Below the pieces are notes generated by a model. It made no database searches. It saw only the letters and a list, made by a program, of their open reading frames with translations, and was not told the origin of the DNA. A stretch of 64,000 bases of DNA from Chamaecrista fasciculata (lineage: Eukaryota > Streptophyta > Magnoliopsida > Fabales > Fabaceae). Position 1 is the first letter of the stretch. Every line of letters begins with the position of its first letter. The stretch is from assembly GCA_003254925.1 (NCBI GenBank), contig QANZ01044487.1, positions 1 through 64,000 on the forward strand. Reading direction: 5' to 3'. A program made the position numbers and the translations under genes. Below are positions 1 through 7,626 of this stretch, one piece after another.

Positions 1-2
1 CT

Positions 3-445
3 TCTTCCGACGAAGAAGACGATACCCACACCTTGATCGAGCAATACGAGAGGAAGCCACCTACTCCCACATCCACCACAAACACCACCACATTCCACAT
101 GGAAAATCTCACTTCTCGAATAACAACAATACCACGTTTCGGCTCAAATTTCAACTTCAAGTTTCAAAAGAGGTACTTATTCGCTATTCTCCTTCTCGTT
201 ATTATCCTTTTCTACTTCGCCAATGTTCATACCACAGTCTTCCCCACCCACCTCTACTCGCAGAAGCTCGATTCCCTCCAATCAAATGAAGGAATCCGAG
301 TTGCATGCTCTCTATCTCTTACGCCAACAACAATTAGGGCTTTTAGGTATTTGGAATCGAACGCTTAACGATTTGTCGTTGTCTTCTGTGAATTCGAGTT
401 CTCAAACAGAATCGCGAAGAGGGTTTCGATTTGCAGATGGAGGAT
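3..445 (+). pseudogene. N-terminal fragment of an unidentified single-pass membrane protein, frameshifted
   Basis: The frame is open from the window edge and reads an acidic start (SSDEEDD), a Thr/Pro-rich stretch, a basic patch and a hydrophobic helix (RYLFAILLLVIILFYF, about bases 168-220). That is the layout of a type II Golgi or ER membrane protein N-terminus. Near base 285 sensible coding shifts by one frame: the second frame continues as KESELHALYLLRQQQLGLL and then IWNRT, and it stops at 445. Acidic residues (EEEEEG) reappear in a third frame from about 431. Two frame changes in 450 bases suggest a decayed copy or captured exon rather than a working gene. I do not recognise the family; a glycosyltransferase-type stem is possible but unproven. 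It is directly followed by a foldback-element arm, so it may be a captured fragment whose other end lies outside the window. Confidence 0.45.
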
Positions 446-579
446 GAACAAGGAGAAGAAAACGCAGAAGAAGAAGAAGAAGGCAATTCATTTGGGATAA
501 AATTATGCGTTCAGTCCAGAGAAGTTATGAAATGTTACATATTGATCCTAACTTACTCCATCTCATTTGATTTTGCCAC

Positions 580-756
580 GTCAGCATCCCAGTCAGACTG
601 CCACGTCACACTTAACGGCGAAAATTGGACGGAAGTGACCAGGGGACTAACGGTGAAACTTTTTGCGAAGGTTTGGGACCAAATCTGCAACAAAAATAGT
701 TATGGGACCAAATTGAAACCTTAGTCATAGTATTGGGACCAAAAGTGCACTTAAGC
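580..756 (+). mobile_element. Right arm of a foldback (Mutator-like) element
   Basis: The segment contains CACTTAACGGCGAAAATTGG followed by repeated GGGACCAAA words and ends GTGCACTTAAGCC. This matches the right half of the complete element at 6961-7368 (CTTTAACGGCG ... GGGACCAAA ... GCACGTTAGCC). The matching left arm is absent; the broken gene fragment at 1-445 occupies that side. The target duplication cannot be checked because the left end is missing. Confidence 0.55.
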
Positions 757-997
757 CTAATTATAATTATACAGGAATTTCGATTTCGGCCTAAAACTTC
801 AAGAAATTTTTTCCAATCGATCCAATCGATTCTATATGTATCATATACATATAATTTGCACCTTTTTTGTAGATTGAATTTTTAAGAAAAACGTTCGGTG
901 GATTTTTTGTAAAACCAAAAACTTGATTGAAAGCGGTAAACACACATACCATACATCACATGTACACATAAACAGTTTTAAATCCTAGAACTAGTGT
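757..997 (-). mobile_element. Truncated internal leader of a Copia-type LTR retrotransposon
   Basis: These are the bases that follow the primer binding site when read on the minus strand. They are AT-rich and non-coding, as expected for an untranslated leader, and end abruptly at the foldback arm at 756. No gag start is reached, so the element is truncated. The limit at 757 is inferred from where the neighbouring repeat ends. Confidence 0.4.
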
Positions 998-1010
998 GGT
1001 TCTGATACCA
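998..1010 (-). other. Retrotransposon primer binding site (initiator tRNA-Met)
   Basis: On the minus strand the 13 bases read TGGTATCAGAACC, one base after the LTR end. Plant Copia elements typically carry TGGTATCAGAGCC here, complementary to the 3' end of initiator tRNA-Met; this copy differs by one base. It fixes the orientation (minus) and identifies the adjacent LTR as a 5' LTR. Confidence 0.8.
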
Positions 1011-1011
1011 C

Positions 1012-2611
1012 TGTTGGGAATCCTAGGCGCCAAACGCAGCGGAAGCAAAAATAAAAATTTAAATATAGCGCCTAGTCCTAGAATTCCCGAACGGATCCGC
1101 TAGTAGAATTTAAAACTTTTAGATAGTGGTATACCTCACGAATTTCAATCGGTTGTACAAGGCGTGTGCAAGGAGCCCACTCTCAGCGTTCTCCCTCAGC
1201 CGGTGATCCACACGAACAGTTTCTTGGGCACCAAGGTGCTAGCCTTCCGTTCTTTTCTCCAAAAGAACCAGGGACCAATCTACAGTGCTTGAATTCAAGA
1301 ACTCCTTCTTGAATCCAACAGCAAAAATGGCACACAGAAGAAACCCCCCACAAGAACTCCTTCTTGCCTTTTCTTCTCTCACAAAAGCCCTAGTTTTAAT
1401 GGTGGAATTCGAATTTACCTAACACCTTAGGCAAAAATCGAATTTCCTCTCTCTAAGGCTAAAGTCGATTTTTCTCTCTTTCTACAAGGAGGAAGACAAA
1501 ATCACAATGTGAGCTAGGGTTAGGCAAGTCGACTTGCCCCTATAAATAAGCATAATATTTGGTGATTTTAAAATTCCTAAAATCATGATATTCTGATAAT
1601 ATAATTATTTTAGGACTTGAATTTACAATTAAAATATTACCTTAATATTTCAATTTAAATTCAAAATGCAATCTCTGAGAATCAAATGGAAGATCAAATC
1701 TTCCCATGGGACCCACAAGAGCAATGCGCCATTCTCCTTAAAATTCTTTGGAATTTTATAAATCAAAAACCTTCCTAACTCTTAGGAATTCATGATTCAC
1801 CAAAGATATTAAGTGGAGATCTCACCAAATCTGTTTGAATCAAATCTTTTGATATCTCCATCAAATCTTTTGAATTCAAACTTATTATTTAAATTAATAA
1901 AACAATTTTATTAATCCAAATATGACACATGAGGTGCCACCCTCATATTAATATTGGGGAATTTTATAATTCAATAATTTCCTAACTTTTAGGAAACTTA
2001 TCTGAATTATTTTTCCCTAATATTTTAATTGTAAATAATTAATCCCTATTAATCATTTAACAATTATTATATTTAAACTTGTCCAACAAATTTAAATATT
2101 CCACAACAGGAAAGTCATCCATAATCCAAACCACACGATTCCCTGAGTAAGTCCCAATTTCCTGAGTGGCCACTCCTTTCCTTGGATAGACTCATCGAGG
2201 GCGCCAGTTAGATATCTCTCATCTAATGAGGGACAAAATGCCATCTTGGTCAATCCACATTCCTCAGCACGACAATCAATCAAACCCGTACTTAGCCCTT
2301 ATGGCTACCCTGTCACAAGCAACGTTAGACTAAGCCAAAGTTTGACAACTGCAATGCCGGAATAATGATGACCTCAGGTCTAAGGCATCGCTACAGGTGT
2401 ACAAGAGGTCATGCTGGTCTTAGTTCATTTTCGTTCCCACGAAAACAATCGACCAGGGACAGATTTAGATTAATTATCTCATAATTAATCACGGACGCTA
2501 TCATAGTAAACATGCTAATTATGATAACACATTAATTTATCTCTATAAATTAATCCAAATGTTCATAACATTTCACATAAAATGATTGGCCCTAGGGCAC
2601 AATCTCCAACA
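1012..2611 (-). mobile_element. 5' LTR of a Copia-type retrotransposon, about 1.6 kb
   Basis: Read on the minus strand it begins TGTTGGAGATTGTGCCC and ends TTCCCAACA, giving the canonical TG..CA ends with a short terminal inverted repeat (TGTTGG/CCAACA). The primer binding site follows immediately (998-1010). No second LTR is in the window, so the copy is truncated. Its upstream edge at 2611/2612 cuts into an older gag/protease reading frame. The 63-codon frame at 2092-2283 lies inside the LTR and has no recognisable product. Confidence 0.8.
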
Positions 2612-3000
2612 GGTAGTTCTGGAATCAACAAGATAGATTTTATCATCTCCTTTTTTAAAGGAGGAGTACAGTTCTTTATTACAACAAAAGTGTCTTGTAG
2701 CATCACAATCTATCACCAATTTTTCCATATCAGATATGAATAAAAAATCAGAGAGCATTGCAATAATAATTTTATTATTACTGTCATCATCTCTATAAAC
2801 CAAATTTCCATTTGATTTAAGAGGATTATCACACTTTTGATAATTTTCCCCAGCTCTCATTAAATATTGCAATTTATGATGTTCTAATATATCACATACA
2901 TAACAATTATATTTCAACATTATATTGGGATTAGAGTCAATAGGTTTGTAATCAAATTGCCCATAATTTTTATCATAAAATAAATCAACATACCTCTTTT
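2612..3000 (-). pseudogene. Copia gag zinc-knuckle / protease remnant, interrupted by an LTR
   Basis: On the minus strand the frame reads a degenerate gag zinc knuckle (CYVCDILEHHKLQYL, last Cys lost) and, about 60 residues later, a decayed Copia aspartic protease site (VIDCDATRHFC, where intact elements have an IDSGAT-type core). KGDDKIYL and VDSRTT follow. The frame then runs straight into the LTR at 2611, giving a meaningless tail. The protease Asp-Ser-Gly has become Asp-Cys-Asp, so it cannot be active. Upstream codons to about 3000 (YDKNYGQFDYKPID) look like gag but are unsupported beyond that. Confidence 0.7.
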
Positions 3001-3272
3001 AACACAAATTAAAATCTACTCTCTCCTTCCTAATTGCACCATTTTAATTGTTCTCAGTGATACTAACAACTCGAACCAGCGACTTGTTGCCTTTTATTTT
3101 TTTTTGTTGGCAGTCATATATCACCACCACAAATTATCTATCAAAAATATTATACTCAAACAAAATCAACATACCTCCTTAAAACATTATATTAATTGGC
3201 TCCAAGTGCAGCACCTATCCACCGCCACAAATTGCCTCACACTAGACTTCACCTTTAATTACTTTAATTGTA

Positions 3273-3690
3273 GGCCAAAGTCCTATTTTGGTCCCTCTGT
3301 TATGCTCATTATTCCAAATAGGTCCCTCAGTTATTTTTCATTCCATATTGGTCCCTCAGTTATCCAAAACTTGTCAAAGTTGGTCCCTCTAACGTTTTCC
3401 ATCCATTTTTCCGTTAAAAAAATAGGAAAAATAAGCTTTCATCCCCAAAAGTTTTATTTTCTTATATTAAGGTCCTTTTCTTTTTATACGGTTTGATCCT
3501 ATTATAAAAAGAAAAGGACCTTAATATAAGAAAATAAAACTTTTGGGGATGAAAGCTTATTTTTCCTAATTTTTTTAACGGAAAAATGGATGGAAAACGT
3601 TAGAGGGACCAACTATGACAAGTTTTGGATAACTGAGGGACCTATTTGGAACAATGAGCATAACAGAGGGACCAAAATAGGAGTTTGGCC
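3273..3690. mobile_element. Complete foldback DNA element (Mutator-like), GGCCAAAGTCC family
   Basis: This is 418 bp of almost perfect inverted repeat: the left half (GGCCAAAGTCCTATTTTGGT...) is mirrored by the right half (...AAAATAGGAGTTTGGCC) with a very short centre near 3495. Both halves carry repeated GGTCCCTC/GAGGGACC words. It is flanked by a perfect 9-bp target duplication TTAATTGTA at 3264-3272 and 3691-3699. A 9-bp duplication with long terminal inverted repeats is typical of Mutator-like elements. The element has no transposase, so it is non-autonomous. The predicted peptide at 3104-3496 is an artefact of this repeat. Confidence 0.88.
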
Positions 3691-3699
3691 TTAATTGTA

Positions 3700-4277
3700 A
3701 TTGCCTTCAGTCACAACCAGCTGCTTCACTGCTAAGCACAACGCCATCAGTTTTCGATACTTTCAACCCTCGAGACCTTCGGATCTTCATTCCTTACAAA
3801 TTGACCAACGCAATCATCATGCTTCATACAACAAGCATCAACATCATCACATGGTTCCTCTCCAGGACAACCCGTATGACCCAATCCGCAATATTTCTCG
3901 TATTTGGTTCCAACAGCGGAGAATCAATGGAGCAATCAGAGACGATGATACCAACGACACCAGTAGAGCAATGTCAGTGTCGACTAACTAACTAGCAGCA
4001 ATAGACTTTATTATCTCTTGAATAAATAGAAACCCTAATTAGCGGCAAGTCGGCAATTTGAGCAAATAGTTAAATTCGGTCGTTGACGTTCTCTAGAGTA
4101 GTTGATAACGGGCCAGAGTCGAACCAAGCAAAGGTGCGACGGCGTGAGACAAACGTCGACGCAAGACCAGCGATCGATGATGATGGGTATCGGTGTTAAT
4201 GGAATTGAACGCAGAGTAAGATGATTTTGGAAAGGTGATGATTATTGAATAAATCAGGTTTCACTATCTCTTCAGAT
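3700..4277. other. Intergenic stretch, nothing recognised
   Basis: Two overlapping 64-96 codon frames exist (3701-3995), but they are His/Asn-rich, lack homology I recognise and have no splice context. The sequence around 4120-4260 is slightly GC-richer but gives no convincing frame. Confidence 0.4.
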
Positions 4278-4668
4278 TGTTGGGGATTTCTCACGATGAT
4301 TTTGAGTCGCGTCTCTAGGACACTGTCCTGAAGAGATATTCCGGTATCCCACTGATTAGAAACCGGCACTCACAAGATTAAACGAAATCTTCCTCAATGT
4401 CACACAAAGAGGGATACAGAATAGCAAACGAAAGATTTTGAGACTCTGATACAAAAGAGAGAGGCTGCTCATTTTTAGAAACTAGGGTTCTCATGTATAT
4501 ATAATAGTTCTAATAAAATATTTATTTAATTATAATAATTAATAAAATATTTATTAATTATAATAAACAATAAAATAATATAACAAAAATAACCTCAACC
4601 CTCATATCTCTTTTGTGTAGGCAATGTGGGCTTATTTTACACACTCAATATTAGACTCAGGTCCAACA
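4278..4668 (-). mobile_element. Solo-LTR candidate
   Basis: The segment is bounded by TGTTGGGGATT on the left and GGTCCAACA on the right, i.e. TGTTGGACC...CCCCAACA on the minus strand. A TATA-like run (TTATATATAC on the minus strand, about 4493-4504) sits roughly mid-element, as in LTR promoters. The flanking 5-mers (CAGAT and GTATG) do not match, and no primer binding site or polypurine tract is seen. The call rests on the ends and internal layout only. Confidence 0.5.
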
Positions 4669-5057
4669 GTATGTTAGGGTGGAGCCCTTAGGCCAGCTAT
4701 TATATTTTGATGTGATGTCCAGGCAGAGCAGTGAACCATGACTAGGTAGTTTCTATGTTTTATGACTGTTATGGTAGTATGTAAGGGCTAACTGCCAGTT
4801 AGATAGACCCCTAAATGATGACTCTTTATGGCAGATGATTATATATATATATATATGATATGCTCGTTTAGTATACTGTTCTTGTATGATATAGCTATAT
4901 ATCTAAGTTATAAATATATGTTATGTATGATAGCAAGTGACAACCAGTGTAAGCACGTAATCTGTGTCAACCAAGACAAGAAAGAAAAAGAAAATTACTC
5001 TATGATAGCAAGTGACAGAATATTGTTTATATTTGACTCTAGAAGCTAGATGTCACA

Positions 5058-5163
5058 CGTTTTCCATCCATTTTCCGTTAAAAAATAGGGAAAAATAAAC
5101 TTTCGTCCCCAAAAAGTTTTATTTTGTTATATTAAGGTCTTTTTCTTTTTATAATAGGATCAA
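5058..5163 (+). mobile_element. Foldback arm of the GGCCAAAGTCC family, upstream of captured gene pieces
   Basis: The segment matches the inner part of the arm of the complete element at 3273-3690: GTTTTCCATCCATT, then CCGTTAAAAAATAGGG, then GTCCCCAAAAAGTTTTATTTT, then TATTAAGGTC. It runs on to AATAGGATCAAAACG, as the right arm of that element does when reversed. The outer 50-odd bases of the arm are lost. It sits just before the receptor-kinase/4CL capture block and probably belongs to the same transposon. Confidence 0.65.
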
Positions 5164-5243
5164 AACGTAAGTAAAAGAAATAAATTAAGATTTTAACTGA
5201 ATTTGCCCAAAAACATAACTTCTCTCTCTCTCTCTCTCCCTCT

Positions 5244-5309
5244 CTCCAAGACTTCAACGTCTCCGATAACCACTTTTTCGGCGAAATATCCAAACCGCTC
5301 TCTGGTTTC
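5244..5309 (+). pseudogene. Captured LRR receptor-kinase fragment, forward copy
   Basis: In frame from 5244 it reads LQDFNVSDNHFFGEISKPLS and then GF. That is the end of a leucine-rich-repeat ectodomain of a plant receptor-like kinase (consensus LxxFNVSxNxxxGxIPxxLxxF). At about 5305-5312 this frame is abruptly replaced by 4CL-like coding sequence in another frame, marking a fusion junction. The same LRR piece occurs in reverse orientation at 5830-5928. Confidence 0.7.
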
Positions 5310-5829
5310 CCCAAACTCCATTTTCTTCCCCGTCGTTTGCCTCGCCGCCATCTCCATCGGAGCCATAATCACCACCACAAATCCGCTCAACGCTCCTCAC
5401 GAAATCGCCAAGAAAATCTCCAACTCCAATCCCGTCCTCGCCTTCACGATTCCCCCTCCCCTTCCCAAAATCGCAGTTGTTTCAAACCTACCAATCGTTC
5501 TCATGGAAGAAGACGACGCCGCGAAACCGAGAGTAGCCTCGATTTCTACAGCTAAAATCGTCACAACCCTAGGGGAAATGATGAAGAAAGAACACGGTTC
5601 AAACTGGGTTCGGGACCGAGTGAACCAAGACGATATTGTGACTTTGCTATACTCGTAGGGAATCACCGGTTCGAGAAAAGGCATGGTCTCATCGCTCTGG
5701 AATCTAATGGCGATGGTTCAGATCATTTTAGGTCGATTCCATATGGGCAAGGAAGAAACCTTCATATGCATTGTTCTGATGTTCCATATCTACGGTCTAG
5801 CAGCTTTCGCAACGGGCCTTCTGGCTTCA
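5310..5829 (+). pseudogene. Captured fragment of a 4-coumarate--CoA ligase-like (acyl-activating) enzyme
   Basis: About 173 residues of an adenylate-forming enzyme. It opens with SPNSIFFPVVCLAAISIGAI and TTTNPLN, the conserved plant 4CL/4CL-like segment that lies before the ATP loop. It ends at MFHIYGLAAFATGLLAS. The AMP-binding P-loop (normally YSSGTTGxSKG) reads YS-stop-GITGSRKG: the second Ser codon is TAG at 5656-5658, one Thr is Ile and Ser is Arg. No start codon of the parent gene and no C-terminal half (hinge, catalytic Lys) are present, so no functional ligase can be made. Both ends abut LRR receptor-kinase fragments in opposite orientation, which indicates transposon capture rather than simple gene decay. 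The closest type is probably the peroxisomal 4CL-like group, but that assignment is from family memory. Confidence 0.75.
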
Positions 5830-5928
5830 TAGAGACGGATTCTGAAAAAATGACGATTCGAGAAAACTAGAGAGCGGTTTGGGTATATCACCGGAAAAGC
5901 GGTTACTAGAGTCGTTGAAGTCTTGGAG
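5830..5928 (-). pseudogene. Captured LRR receptor-kinase fragment, inverted copy
   Basis: On the minus strand it reads LQDFNDSSNRFSGDIPKPLS, then SFLESSFFQNPSL, and then hits the 4CL junction. This is the same LRR end as at 5244-5309 but extends 10 or so residues further, into the FxxNPxLCG-type cap motif common in plant LRR kinases. The two copies have diverged (VSDNHFFGEIS versus DSSNRFSGDIP), so the inversion is not recent. Confidence 0.72.
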
Positions 5929-5932
5929 AGAG

Positions 5933-6021
<89 letters not shown>
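5929..6021 (+). repeat. (GA)n microsatellite
   Basis: The stretch is a nearly pure GA run ending at an ambiguous base (6022). A complementary CT run sits at 5221-5246, so the microsatellites are part of the inverted repeat that brackets the captured 4CL piece. The length is likely unreliable because of the N. Confidence 0.95.
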
Positions 6022-6022
6022 N

Positions 6023-6951
6023 TTTATATTTTCTTTTACAAAATATTCTTTTTTATTGTAAAAAATATACATGTTTTCTTTTTTGTATTAATTGTATATT
6101 AAAAAATACATAAAATATATACTTAATCTCAATTAAATCAATAGTTTTTTAACAAATAAATCAAATTAAATGTTTATTTATATAAAAACATCATTAAAAT
6201 GATTCGAAATTAATTTTTTAATCAATATATACAAGTTAAAAATCATATACAATGAATAAATAAATAAAAAAAAAATTGACCTGGTTGGGCTCGAGTGGAC
6301 CCGGTGGCCCGGGTCTCGGGCCTGGCTTGGCCGAAACCCGTCCTCACCCAAACCCACCCATTAATTCAACTCACCCCATACCTTCCGTGGTCGTTGTCTT
6401 CATCCTAAAGTTTCGCTCCTTCCTTCATGCTTGGCTCATCCAGTTGTATATTGTGTGAGTTTCTTTTATATGAATAAAAGTATAAAAACCAATTCTTTAC
6501 TTGCACTGTTCTAAACTTGAGTCTTTAATGATTAGTAAAGGATTCTAACCTTACTTGGGATGTTTCGGCCATAAAAGACGGAAATAGATCTTTTAGAGTT
6601 CATTTTTCTACATTTCTTGTGGAGTATGAGAAAGAAAGGAAGAAAAAAAAAGAGAGAAAGAGAAAATATAAATTTTTATATTTTTATTTCATGAATTTTT
6701 TATTTTCTCTCTCTTCTTCTTCCTTTCTCTCTCTAACTCTACAAGAAATATAGAGAAAGAAACTCTAGAGAATCTAATCCTAGACAGTGGATTGAGGGAC
6801 TAGTGTTTGACTCTTCAAATGATATTAACTTGCCTCACTCAAGGATTTTTGGAAGAATTAATGCAAGACATTTTATTTTATTGTCTGACAATGCAAATTT
6901 TGAAAGCTTAACAAGGCGTCCTGTACTCAGGAATTGTAGGAAATATGAATA
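6023..6951. other. AT-rich intergenic DNA
   Basis: No coding frame, RNA gene or bounded repeat is recognised. A short GC-rich patch at 6280-6350 codes for nothing familiar. Purine-rich and pyrimidine-rich tracts at about 6625-6665 and 6705-6740 are complementary and could pair. Confidence 0.4.
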
Positions 6952-6960
6952 TTAAATGAA

Positions 6961-7368
6961 GGCTAAAGTATATTTTTGGTCTCATAACTTTGGCAAAGGT
7001 CTTAATTTGGTCCCATAACTTTTTTTGTTTCAATTTTGGTCCCATAACTTTTGAAAACATCTCATCGTTAGTTTCAAGTTAATTTTCATCCATTATCTAC
7101 CGTTAAATCCACTTCACCCATATTTGTCACGTCATCATTCAGCTCAGTATGTCAATTATCTTTAACGGCGAAAAATTGATGGAAATCAGCTTGGGACCAA
7201 TAGTGGGACGTTTTCAGAAGTTATGAGACTAAAATTGCAACAAAAAAAGTTATGGGACCAAATTGAGACACTTTCTAAAGTTATGATACCAAAATTGCAA
7301 AAAAAAAAATTTATGAAATCAAATTGACACCTTTGTCAAAATTATGTGACAAAAAATGCACGTTAGCC
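6961..7368. mobile_element. Complete foldback element upstream of the IST1-like gene
   Basis: 408 bp with imperfect inverted termini GGCTAAAGTATATTTTTGGTC / GACAAAAAATGCACGTTAGCC and internal TTTGGTCCCATAACTTT words mirrored as AAAGTTATGGGACCAAA. The flanking 9-mers TTAAATGAA (6952-6960) and TTAAATGAT (7369-7377) match at 8 of 9 positions, as in an aged Mutator-like target duplication. It ends about 260 bp before the IST1 start codon, so it lies in or near that promoter. Confidence 0.83.
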
Positions 7369-7626
7369 TTAAATGATTTTATGAAAATAGACCAGAGTAA
7401 AGGAGCAACTTAAAGGGGTGTTCTGTGCACTAGGCCCGAAACTTAAGGGGTGTTCATGCAATTTTGCGATATAATAATTAATTACCCAACAGAGTTTGAT
7501 CCTCGATCGCTACACAAAGATCGATTGATCTAATTATTTGTGTAGCTTCCTTCACCTAACTTTGCCCTTTCTTCTTCCCTTCGATTCTGAACCTTTGCAG
7601 ATAGGCCTTATCGTGAAATCACTACC

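Noticed and set aside
3104-3496. 130-codon plus-strand frame
   Set aside because: Lies mostly in the left arm of the foldback element at 3273-3690; product is repetitive and unlike any family.
4278-4668. Confirmed solo LTR with target duplication
   Set aside because: Flanking 5-mers do not match, so it is kept only as a candidate.
5827-6061. Ser/Leu and Glu/Arg repeat proteins over the GA run
   Set aside because: Microsatellite translation; only the LRR fragment part (5830-5928, minus) is meaningful.
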